From: Struthio camelus
Lineage: Eukaryota > Chordata > Aves > Struthioniformes > Struthionidae
NCBI RefSeq assembly: GCF_040807025.1
Contig: NC_090943.1
Span: 142,868,264-142,932,263 of the forward strand
Direction of reading: 5' to 3'
Length of the DNA stretch: 64,000 nt
Part shown: one piece after another, positions 1 to 12,800 of the stretch
Layout: each line of letters opens with the position of its first letter
Numbering within the stretch: position 1 is the first letter of the stretch
Translations under genes and position numbers: made by a program
Notes under the pieces: generated by a model
The model's input: only the letters and a program-made list of their open reading frames with translations
The model's database searches: none
What the model was told of the DNA's origin: nothing

Positions 1-750
1 TGAAACTCTACTGTTAGATCTATGAAAATATTTGTACGTAGTCCAATCTTGAGTAAAAATCTTGAAATGTGTTTTTGCTGCACAGACAGTTGTACTATAT
101 TTCGTCTCGAAAGTTATCTTAATTTCTTAATGAATGTAATGGTTTATAGAGGTCTTAATTATGAATGTAAACAACCTGCAGTTTTTAATCTTTAGATACT
201 GCAGAAAAATTTTGCCATCCTACCTTCACCCTAAAAGGAAAGAACTAAAACTTCAGAGGACATATTTACTTGAGAGTAGAATGAAACAAAAATTTCTCTA
301 GAAGGTGAAGATTGTAATTTCATTTAAGCAAAAGCCAGAGAACAGCCCTCATCTTAAAATAGATGATGTTTCTACTTTATCAAAAAGATTGTTCCTGCAG
401 TAGAAAACTGTCTCTTGGAGTTCTGCAGAAGCATTGATTCAGTACCACTTTACAGTTAGGGGTACCATCAGCTGAAAACAGGCACTCACGTCAGTGCATC
501 TAACTTTCTTGCTACTATTTCATTAAATACATACGTAGCCCTAAATAGGCTATTCTATTAAACCTTTTGTCAGTTATAAAATGTTGGATGCCCTTTATAT
601 GCCAGTAACTGATGAGGTAAATATTTTGAACTAGCAGCTGCTGAAATCTGTTACTTAGCTCTTTAAGGTTTCAAATTTGTTGAAAAAGGTGTACTTATGG
701 TGTGGTTTTTTGTGTGTTTTTTGTTTGTGTGTGTTTTTCTCCCTTTGCAG
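1..750 (+). other. TRAPPC8 intron, 3' part
   Basis: AT-rich intronic sequence upstream of the first exon in the window. It ends in a long T/G-rich pyrimidine tract and a TTTGCAG acceptor. No coding exon or repeat recognised. Confidence 0.8.
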
Positions 751-851
751 GAAATGGCAGCAGTATCAGCTTTTCTTCAGCCTGGAGCTCCTAGACCATA
801 TCCTGCTCACTATATGGAAACAGCAATACAGACCTATAGAGATATCTGCAA
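751..851 (+). CDS. TRAPPC8: TRAPPC8 coding exon (window exon 1)
   Basis: Acceptor TTTGCAG, donor AA|GTATGT. Encodes EMAAVSAFLQPGAPRPYP...TYRDIC, almost identical to mammalian TRAPPC8. It ends two bases into a Lys codon that is completed by the next exon. Confidence 0.95.
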
Positions 852-3800
852 GTATGTTATCTGCTTTCATACTGGATCAATGAATGATGTCATACCTACT
901 GGCTTAACTTTTCTGATAGTGCCACCCACCGTCATTCTGTGGTCTTGTAGATATAACTCCTGAAGAATAAGCTATGTTAATTTATCTAGGATATTATGAA
1001 AGACAATTACGCCTTCAAGAACAGAGTGACTTATTAAACTAGTTGCTGGCTGTTGGATTTCTGGATTATCAGATCATATATAGTTGGTTTGCCAGATGTC
1101 TTTATAAACAAGATATATTTTTCCTCAAAAATGATCTCATTAACAGCAACTTTTTTTAAAAAAAAAAATAAATAAATAAAGCAAAGTTATACTATGAGAA
1201 ATGCAATGGTGAAAGTGCCAGTCTGTACGTGGTTATTTTGTGGGGGGAGAACTCTTAAAGTAAAGAATATGAACAGCAGAGCACTAATCTGATGCAATGC
1301 AGAGAGAACTTGTCGAATTTGAGGTGAAAAGTTTTTTTCCCATGGTGTCTTTTGATAAATATTTATTAATATATTTTTATTTTAGGAACATGGTTCTGGC
1401 CGAACGTTGTGTGCTGCTTAGTGCTGAAATCTTAAAAAGTCAAAGCAAATATTCAGAGGCAGCTGCTCTTCTGATTCGTTTAACCAGTGAGGTAACACAG
1501 TAGCTTTTTCCACTCTTACCCTCCTGCCATGTGCTTACTTACCTGAACGCTTCTAGGTTACAATCTCATTCTTGTCTTAAGTTGAAATATTCAAAGACAG
1601 CAAATGACCAAGTATAAAGTTTGAAATGAGGAAAACTTCAGTTATACAGCAAACAAAGAAACTAGTTCTTTGCATTCTTTTTCTTTCAAGTGACTTGTTT
1701 GACTTTAAAGACCTGCTAAATGTGTGTTTTGTTAACTTTGGCTTCATGTTAAAGAAAACTGATTATCTACTTGTCACTTGAATGACATACTTTGCCAGTT
1801 TAAGAAGTTATGGATTAAAAATATTAGTTTGGCTTTCACAGCCATGATGGATATCATCCCCCATGTATTCAGTTTTGTAGCTTAAGCAATGAAGGCTTAA
1901 GGCACTGCAGCTCAGCTACTATTGGATCATCAGAATCTTAACTCTGTAAGTGAAAGCTGGGCTGAACGCTTCTGTTATGTTAATTGATGTAAATTAAGCA
2001 TAGAATTAGTGCTAAAAGCCTAGAAAGGGTCCTACTTGAAAAAAAATTGAAACAATTAATAATTTGAAATATCTGTGACTGTATAATGTCTTCTGTGTAG
2101 CTGATAAAACAACCGAGGCTTGGACGAAAATCTTAAATGGCAGTTAGTTCTAGCTTCGTGGCCAACTGCCCCAACGTGATGCTTCTGACACTTTTCCTGG
2201 GACAACTAAAACATGAAATAAGTTGCTTATTTCTCTAAGTTACTCTCCTAAGTAAATTTGTAGTTTAATTTTTACCCTTTCAACTTAAACTTGGTTCCAA
2301 AAATCATATATATGAACAGCATAAGTCATTTAGACTGTGCACTGCTGGTTGTGCAGTCATTTTACTGCTTAAATTAAATGCAGTATGCTTGTGGTGTCTT
2401 TTGGCAGTTGCAAGGAAAATCTTCATAGGATACCATAAAGGTCTTCCAGGGTTTACTCATAATCCAGAGACACTTACACGTTAACTGATAACGTGGAGAT
2501 CAGTTTCAGTAAAACCAGGTAGATTCAGTTCTTATCAGTTAAAGTAAACTCAGTAATATAGCTGTGCTTTGCCAGGAGAAAAGAAATTATATTTCTAAGA
2601 AGAAATTATAAATTATTAAGAATTTATCCTTGTTCTTGTGTGTTAAGTTCAGTAAGCTCCATTATTATTTTCACCCTCAACCTATTAAAGCTCTTTTTTT
2701 TTTTTTTTTTTTTTTTTTGTTTAAAATCTGCAGGGGGAGGGAGGGGGAAAGGTAGTAGAGCTCTTGAAAGGTAATGGTAAGTGTTAGAAATGATACCTTG
2801 AGTAACTTAAGAGACAAAGTATTCTTGTCATTCACTTATATATCACCTGTTTCAATATCTCTTCAGGTCACTGACAAAATACCAGTAAGTTTAGTATTGA
2901 GCGGTTATCACTCGTATATATAACGAAGGGAATAATACATTTTTTTTGTTCTGTGCGCACACACACCTATAATGTTTGTGTATAAATTAGTTTCTGACTC
3001 TGTAACAGATTTTTTCCTGTTAGCATGAGAATAAGTCCACTGTTACTGAGCTGTATTTTGACTTCAGAAGCAGAAACAATGCAAAAAGATAATTTATATT
3101 TCAAAATAATTATTGTGTCTTGTTTCCAAAGTATGTCCAAATTTGTCCAGAGATTATTTGTGCAAATTCTCTCAATATAAAGTTTGCATATTCTTATAAA
3201 CAGTTTGTAGACTGTTACAGATGCACATTTTCTTTTTAAAGAGATTGAAGTGTTACCAAAGGTACTGTTATTCAGTACCCATGTGATTTTAGGACAGGAA
3301 AACCTGACTGTATTATGAAGAGTTGGATAAGTGAGTGAAAATAATAGGTTTCTCTTACAGAACAATGATGTTCAAGTGTCATCTGTCTTATAGGGGACGA
3401 TAGTGAATAGAGGAGTTTATTTTGGTGAACCTTTACTTTTATATTCAGCTTTGAGACTAATTACTCTTTTTGCTTTTAAATAGGATTCTGATCTTCGTAG
3501 TGCACTTCTGTTGGAGCAGGCAGCACATTGCTTTATAAACATGAAGTGTCCCATGGTTAGAAAGTTTGCCTTTCATATGATACTGGCTGGCCATAGGTTT
3601 AGTAAAGCAGGACAGGTAAGTGTATTTTTCCAGATGGGGAAATATGATCAATATTTGCTATTTAATCTGAATAGCATGTTAAATGTGAACATATCATTCT
3701 TCTGGAAGAAGACACTCTGCTTTGAACCTCTTTATATTAGAGGTACTGAGCTCTTGATCTTCTGGAATGTGAAAATGACTTCTGCATTAATCAGTAATCA

Positions 3801-6800
3801 GTAGGGTCTTCTACATTTTTTTTTTTGAAGTTATGATGAGACTTCAGCAATAAATACTTTCATTTTTGGATCTCAATTTTTCTAAATAGTGAAATACCAT
3901 GTTTTTCACTTAAAGATGTATGATTACTTTTGAGATAAGAGTGAATTGCAGGAATTGGCGATTTTGTTGAATTGTAATTCATTAGAATAATAGCAATACT
4001 TAAATATCCTGTCTTTCTGGTGCTTTATCCATATGCTTTTCAGTTTAAAGGTACATGGATGTGAACAGTTACTACAAGGCAAGCTATAGCATTTCTTTAT
4101 GACTGCTTAGGCTCAATTAGCAATTAAACCTATATAAATCAAATTATTTTTAATTCACTGAGGTTGCTGTGCAGACAGCTCTGTGATAAATGGACTTGAA
4201 AGTCTTTTGTACATAATTTTTTAGTTATTTCTGCCTCAGCTGTGTAACAGACTTGCTAAAGATAAGTTGTGCCTGATCCTGGCTGAGATTAGCTGCTGGA
4301 GTTCAGTTACAGGGCTGTCCCTGCCTGAAGTCAATTTGAGTTTACCTATATTTTGCAAACGTGTGGTAAAGGTCGATTTGTATTGCAAATCAACAGTACG
4401 AGCGACTCCAGGCGTCAAAATCCTATTTGAAACAAAATCCTTGCCCTATCCTGCCTACCTCCCTCTTAAATCTAGTTTTGATCATCCCGATAAAGACCAA
4501 AGAAAGTATTGCTTTACTCTCAGCTTCTATTTTTAAAATTAGATGTGAATACTAATAGGACTATTTTCCTCTTAACTGGGTTGTCTTGTTGCACTAGGCT
4601 TCCTATCTGTTTTTCTGACAATACATTACTGACAGTGAGCTGTTGATGAGTGTGTGTGTGTGGTTGTTTGCTTTTTTAATCTTAACTTTTCTGTCTGGCA
4701 GACTCTACAGTTTGTAGAGCTTTGGCTCTGCCTTTATGTAACATCCCTCTCCTGTTGTTTGTATCTAACTGCTGTAGGGGTTCTGGTTTCTAAGAAATGC
4801 TTCTTTGTTTTGAAGTAGATCTTCCTCATCCACAGAGGTATCAAAATATTAAATACTACTGAAAAAAAGTCAGCCAGGCTGCTCAGCTCTAATACTGTGA
4901 TATCGTATTTTAAAGAGTGTCAGTCATATCTGCTGATGTTGAAGAGTTATTGCTTATATCTATCATTACCATAGCTATCTGAATGTTTCTTAATTTTGCT
5001 CCAATTATTGCTGTAAGTAAGGGAATACTGTTCCCTGTTTTAGAAGCCGAGACTTGCCTAAACAGTGAATGCCTATGCAGATGTTGAATACCTAGATTTG
5101 GCATTAATGCCCGGGTCCTGATATATGTACAGGAAGGGAAACTGAGGAGCTGATTGGGAGCAAAGCATCTCTCTCCCAATGGCTGATGTGATTGGTAATT
5201 TTGTCTCATATGTACTATAGGGCTGTGTGCGTTGGTTTACTTGGCATGGATCTTATACCGAATGCTTCTTGTAGAAGAACACTTGAATGGAGCTGTCACA
5301 CTGAAAGTTCTGTTACTGAAGCGAGGTGAAATGCGTGTCCTGAGGCTTGGCAGTGGAGTTCTGCAGACTCTAGCGCTCAGTTGTAAAGCAATGCAGAACG
5401 CTTTATTTTAAAAGTAGGCTTCTTGACCATTTCTCTGGTTAGCATACTGCCTGTTACACTAGTCTCTGAAAATATGAATTTAAGCTGGAAACTAGGCACT
5501 GTACTATAGGAGCAAACAATTCTGTCCTTAGATTAACGTGGACCAGATTTGAGGAACAATTCTGCAAATATTACACTTGGTGTGGTGGGGGGGAGAGAAG
5601 AAAGAAAAAAAAAAACAAAAAAACAAAACAAAAACCCGAACTCTTCTACCTTACTGTTTAGTCTTCCTACTATTAAAACTGTATTGAGTGATTAAGGAGC
5701 TCATTTGAGAAAGAATCTTTTTCTTGCAGAAAAAACATGCTTTACGTTGCTACTGTCAAGCCATGCAGGTTTACAAAGGGAAAGGCTGGTCTCTTGCAGA
5801 AGATCATATCAACTTCACTATTGGTCGCCAGTCCTTCACGCTGCGTCAACTTGACAATGCTGTGTCAGCCTTCAGGCATATTTTGATCAATGATAGTAAA
5901 CAACCTCCGGCTCAGCAAGGAGCATTTTTAAGAGAATATCTTTATGTTTATAAGGTAAGTGTTCTTTTTTTCTCTTCTTCCCCCTGCCTTTTTTTGTTTA
6001 GTAATCACTGACTACTCAAGGAATAATATCTAGTTTATGTCTAGATAATAATCTAGACATATTCATGTTTAACCTTAAGTTTCAAAAACAAATTTGCTGT
6101 GTCTTTAATGTATTAAGACTAACTTTCACTGGCCGGTCTGATACAATCTAGCGTGTAGGGCACTATTGTTACTTTTTGAATGTGCTTTTATTACAGTGAA
6201 ATGAACTTTTAATTTTGAGGTCAGTGGCTGAATTGCAGCCTGTGATAGATCTGTCTCTTTTGAAGTAAAAAGATCATCTTTGTTCTCTCCATTTTATAAT
6301 GATCTTTGAGGCTTTTTGGTAATAGATGTTTAATAAACTCTAGATGTTTGCATTACTTTCAGGTGCCACTGACAGTTCTTGATCTTGCTTCCTGCTAGAT
6401 CTTTCAGTGTCTACGTTTGCTTATGCCTCTCACATTTAATATTAAACTTGCTAGCAGTAACAGTAGCATTCTCTAAATGATAAACTACATTTCAGTTAAA
6501 AATAGCTCAACTTGATTAAGGTTGGTACCAAGAATTTGGGGGAAGGACCACTCTTAAAGTTCATCAGTGTTGTTCAGTTGCCAGAGTCGGTACACTTCCA
6601 GCATAAATTTAATTCTCAGAATTATCTTCTGTGTAGGTATTGAACCTAGACTTATTTTTAACCTAATGAGTTTACATTCAGTAACTTTTTTTGCTGCTGT
6701 TTGTCTGTCAAAAAATAGACTTCCTTAGAATGAAGCTGCCTTCTGTCTGAATATAAGGAAAAACCTCTTTACTGTGAGGGGTAACTGAGCAGTGGAACAG

Positions 6801-9800
6801 TGCCCCGGAGAGGTTGTGGAGTCTCCATCCTTGGAGATTTTGAAATCTATCTGGACAGTGGTCCTGGACAACCTCCTCTAGGTGACCCTACTTGAGCAGG
6901 GGATTTGGACTGGGTGATCTCCAGAGGTCCCTTCCAACCTCAACCATTCTGTGATTCTCTTTTTTTTTTTTTTTTTTTTTCCTTAAAATGTATTGGTATG
7001 AATTGGGCTCTTTTGTAACAGTTAGATTCAGCTGTTTTCCTCTTAACAGCTGCAGCAGACTCTAAAATTGTCATAACTACAGGTAATCACAAACACCTCT
7101 CTAAAGTGCAGCTTTATTATAGGTATGATTACTTGTCCCTACCTATGCTTTGTGATAGCCTCTCTCTGATTCAGTGGCAAGAAGCTCATGTGACTATAGC
7201 TGCAGAATATCAGGTTAAATCCAACTAGTCTTTTCTGGTATTAAAAATTACTCCACAACCTTGTTGCAGAGAATTGTGTGTGTTGTTTTTTTTTTTAAAA
7301 TCATATGGGGTTTTATAGATAATGTGTCATTCAGTTGCTACAGTTCAAAATAAAGAATGAGCTTGCGTATCATGTCATATACAGGACAGATGTCTCCCCA
7401 CAACTTGCAGCCTTGCAGTTGGTTAATGACTTAACTTAGCAAATACTGCATTTAATTTAAATTTATGGTAGACATTACTTGGGACTGGTGTTTTGAGTTT
7501 ACAGGTCAGCTGTGGTGAGAGTCTGTATAATGGTAGTGGTATAGTGAATACAGCTTATCGAATTCTGAACCTCAAGGCAAGCTTTGTGTCATAAAGCTAG
7601 CAACAGCCATGCGTGAGTGGTGAATTAAGATCTTCATTGCCCTTGTTTCATAAAGGTTTCTTGAACTTTAAAGTCTTACTTGGAGAAGACAATATACTTC
7701 AGACTGTCAAGGCAGAAGCAGCTCTCGAATCTTGAGCAGTTAACTGAAATGATTCCTGCCATCTTAAAAACACTGCCTTTACCAATTTTCTAAATCATAA
7801 GTAGTAAGTTATAGCACTCAGTATTTGAAATCTACAGCATAATGTCATATCAACACTGTTTTCTTCCTTCTCTCCAGAATGTTACCCAGCTAACACCTAA
7901 TGGTCCATTACCACAACTTCCTTTACCGTATATTAACAGTTCAGCAACGCGAGTTTTCTTTGGGCATGATCGAAGACCAGCAGAAGGTTAGAACTTCATG
8001 TAAACAGATTCAAATCTGTTTTTTTGTGGAACCAAAACATATGCAAGATTCAGTCTATTTTCAGTGTTTTTGTTATATTAAAGATAATGTGATGAGGTAG
8101 CTTCTTAAAATCAAATTTCAAAAGAAAAGATGAAGCTTAGTATCTTCCTGTTAGCTGTCTTCAGACTTTATGAAGTCTACGTATGTAGATGCACTGACTT
8201 CAAATTTTTTTTACAGCTTGAAAGTTTCAATGCAAATCCATGATGAAGTTGATGAAACGGCTTATTAATGTGTTAATAGGTTCTTGACACAAGCACTGGT
8301 GATGGAAATTAGTTTTACATCTAATTTCCTCTTAGGTGAAATGTTTGAGACTTAGATTCCTGAATGTAAAGTATGCTGAGTAGAAATTCGTATGCAAATT
8401 GTGGGACCGTACTCTGTCCTAAACTAAAAATAAAGTGAGAATACCACATTGCATGCTAAAATCATGGAATTCCATAGTTTGCAAATGGAAATATGTTCAA
8501 ATCATCTTCAGGATTGTCTTCCATGTGTCTATTTCAAAATGTTTGGCAGTCCTCTGATTATTAAATTAATTGTAACTTTAAAGACAGTGACTGAGCACTT
8601 GCTACGTTTCAAGAATAGTTAAGCACTGTGTTTTAGCTGTTTCATGCCACTGCTGTTATCTTATAACATTGCCTTAAACTCATACTAGGTGAAAAGCAGG
8701 CAGCTACGCACGTGAGTCTGGATCAGGAATATGACTCGGAATCCTCTCAACAGTGGAAGGAACTTGAGGAACAGGTTGTCTCTGTGATTAACAAAGGAAT
8801 AATGCCTTCAAACTTTCAACCAACACAGTTCTGTTTAAACAGCTATTCAGATAACTCCAAATTTCCACTTGCTGTCATAGAAGGTAAAGTTAAGACTTTC
8901 CCATTTCAGTAATAAAGTGGGTTAAATGAATTTGTACAGTATTTCCTGCGCTATTGTAGGAGTAAACTTATGTTTTGTGCAATGGGCCTCTTGAGTTAAA
9001 AGTGAAGCTTCAGATTTTGGTGGCGGTAGCCTGTTGTCATTATTTCTTTTGCACTTTTTCAAAATAGAACCAATAACTGTGGAAGTATGCTTTCGAAACC
9101 CGCTGAAAGTTCCACTTCTTTTGACTGACCTTTCATTGCTGTGGAAATTTCAACCTAAAGACTTCAGTGCAAAGCATGATGGAGAAACAAAAGAGCTGGT
9201 AAGGAAAGCTTTACCTTTTTCAACCTAAACTGAGCAACTGCAGTTGTGGAGTACATCTCAACATATTAGAGTAAGAAAGTAGCTGGTTCAGGTGTAAATT
9301 AAAAAATAAAATAAAGAGCTACTCAGTATCTTCATGAATCATTTTATGCCCTATGTATCTGGGAAAAGCTAAATATCTATTAAGAGATTTACTATAATAA
9401 TGAGTAAGGTAAAGGTGCTTGAAGCTAAGCAAAATACTTGTTAATGTTTATTATGTATATATTTATACATTTTATTGCATATATAGTACATGCTATTTTT
9501 AGTCACATTAGCCTTGACTGACTGAAATGACTTATACTGCTTTATCAAATATCTATTTTTACCCTAGCTACACTGCACTTTTTGAAGTGTGTGCTCTGGA
9601 AAACAAGAGTGCTGGTGTGCTATGGGAACAGCTTGGTATCATGATTAGGAGAAAAAAGAAAATGTATTTTATTAAAAATTAATTTTTTTAATACTTAAAA
9701 CAAATTAGATGACCTAATTATATTACTTCAACTAGTAGTACCAGTGCATCTCAGTGACTGTTCTCACTTTCATATTTTTAAAGTTTTGAATATATTTATT

Positions 9801-12800
9801 TTTGAATACTATAACTTTGGCAAGTAAAGTAACTTACCGTAAAGTTTCATATAAAAGTCTCAGTAGCTGCTGTACACATTCCCTTCTGTTCCAATCAAAA
9901 ATGCTACCTTAATAATATGCTAAATACTTCTGTGAGTATTAGTGAAATTAATTGGGAACGATTCCAATTAAGTGATGCATCTTAATTTTCTCTCTGACAT
10001 AGATGTTGACTGAGCTTTCTCTAACTGCTTCTCTAAATCAGAAAGCCTGAGAGTATGGACATACAAATTCTACTGTCCTAACTGTTTGCAGTTTGGAATT
10101 TGTATGCCTCTTTTCTTTTAAAAAGGAAGAAAAAAATTACTCAAAGCTGGAAGAACTAATATTTATAGCAGTTTTTGTTTCTAGAAATATCTGAACATCT
10201 GTCTCTTTTTCTTTTCAGGGAATATGTGATGATAATATGATAGGGACTGAAGCAATAGCAGAATTTTTAATTAATAGTTTGGAGACAAAAATGGTGAGTA
10301 ATATACTTTTTTCAGTGTTAACCTTTGGGATCTTCAGTCTTGTTTCAGACTTAACCAACGTTATACTTCCAGTACTTCATGCGTCAGTAATATGTTCTGC
10401 CTCTGCTAAAGTTCAGCTTCGTTACAACTTGGGATTTCTTTCATAACGTAATTAATGCTTTTCAGCTGGACAGGTCTAGTAAATTCTATATATAGAAAAA
10501 TTTCAAACCTAGTAAATGACTTGCAGTTACTGTATGCAGTTGCATCAAACATGACTATAAAATAAATATAGCTGGGGGTTTCTGTAGTAATTGGACGTTT
10601 AAATGTAATAATACTTTTTCTTTAGTGGCAGCAACAACAAAAATTTAACATATCTCCACAGGCAAGACTAAAGCTCTTTCCCCATCAAACAGGGGAGCTA
10701 CATATTCTGGGAGTCGTTTATAATCTTGGTACTATCCAAGGTGCTGTGACATTAGATGGAATAGATCCTTCTATTGGATTACAGACAGGTAAGTATTATT
10801 GCCTTAAATTGTGCCTCTGTGGAAAGAGAAGACCCTGATTCTGCAGGGTAGAACCAAATTCTGTTCACCTTTGATTGTAATGTGAGGGTCTCCAGGTTGA
10901 GGAGATGGAAACTAAATAAGTGAATGAATTGAGACATCTCTAGAAATCGCATGAGAAGAGGAAGCTGGAGTAGAAGGGGAGTAGCTAGTTAACTTTGCTG
11001 GAACTTAGTTCCTTTTAAATTTAGAAATTCTGAAACTATTAAAAGTCAAGTAAAGTATTCAATCTATGCCATGTTTAATCTGTAACATCTTTTGACTCCT
11101 CTGGCGTTTATTCTTCTTCTGGCTTTTAATTTAACGCTCTTCCCACCCCACCCTACCTTTTCTCCCAGTATTGGTCTGAAGTCCTTTGACATAGGTTCCC
11201 AAATTTAAATTTGGCCCATGGGGCTTCTAGAGTTGGGGAGGGCAGCTATAAAAAGTACTTTCTAAAACACGTTTTCAGGAAAGCTTGTCTCCAATGGATT
11301 ATCTGTACGAGGACGACAAGATTTAGAAATCCAAGGGCCTCGACTTAATAACACAAAAGAGGAGAAGACATCTATTAGATATGGACCTGATCGACGTTTA
11401 GATCCTATTATTACAGAAGAAATGCCTTTGTTGGAGGTACATAGCTATTTTCTATTCGTAACTTTGAGCAAATTGAATCTAGAGCTATAAATGTAGTTTT
11501 AACCAAAAAGTCTTACCTTTGTTAATGTCTAAATCTGAAGTTAATTTCTGACCTGTCAGTGCCAAACTTGTATTTTCTTCAAGTGAAACTGGAAGCCTCC
11601 AAACTAATATCCTGCTGTAATTGTTTTATTCTCTTTAGAATTTTAGTTGGCAATGGCTTTTGTAACCACATTGTAAGGGGGGAGGGAAAGGGGTAAGTCA
11701 GTGTGTGAGTGGTTTTTTTCCTTCTCTTTTGTTTGCCTGCCATTCTTCATGTTGAGTACAGTCCTTAAAGTTAAAACACTGGTTTTCTTCACTAGGATTG
11801 TCGTAACAGATGGATTGTTCAAATCTGATTATGATAACGCTGTATAGTTTAAACGTAGTTTTCATGCTTGTTCGTAACTTGTCGATGTTCAGTTTTTTTC
11901 TCCTCTCCTTCCCCTTCTCTCCAATACAGGTATTCTTTATAAATTTTCCTACAGGGCTTCTCTGTGGAGAAATCAGGAAAGCATATGTAGAATTTGTGAA
12001 CGTAAGCAAGTGTCCCCTTACTGCACTGAAGGTTGTGTCCAAGCATCCAGAATTTTTTACTTTTGGTGGAAACACTGCTGTTCTAACACCACTAAGTCCT
12101 TCAGCTTCTGAAAACTGTAGTGCTTACAAGACTGTTGTGACAGATCCTACCTCTGTGCGTACAGCACTGCTATCTTCAGCTTCTTCTGTAGACTTTGGGT
12201 TTGGCACAGGAGGTCAACCAGAGGTAATACACGTCCCACTTCCCGACTCTGTTCTTCTTCCTGGGGCTTCAGTGCAGCTGCCAATGTGGTTACGAGGACC
12301 AGATGAAGAAGGTGTCCATGAAATTAACTTTTTGTTTTACTACGAAAGTATTAAAAAACACTCAAAAATGTGGTAAGTTTTTTTCCTTAAGCTATTTTTC
12401 TGTCATACTTAATTATATTTAACAGCTCATTACGCCCACTGTGTGTGTTGGCGGGGGGAAGTCTTATTGAATTTCTCTTGAGTTGCTGTGGTAATGTAAA
12501 ACAGTGGCCTGTTATCTGGTATTCTAAGCTTGTACAGTCTAAAAGCAGTAATCTGTGTTTCTACGATATGATCTGATTTCTGTAGGAAATTATATAGCCT
12601 TATTGGTTCCATCGAAGTGCCAAATTGTTCATTTGGTAACTCAGAAATTAATGGGATCTTGTTAATACAGCCTGTGTTTGTAGTCAGAGTTTTGCTGGAA
12701 GCACATCTCTTTGAGTGATAGAGGAAAAAAATCCATGACTTTGCTTCTACACGTTATAAAATAAAATCTTTTGTACTTTTAACTTAAGATTTCTGTCCTC

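Noticed and set aside
2967-3365. 132-codon minus frame in an intron
   Set aside because: No recognised protein features, located between TRAPPC8 exons and antisense to the gene. Likely chance.
11698-12075. 125-codon minus frame over TRAPPC8 exon 11
   Set aside because: Partly antisense to a conserved exon. No independent support.
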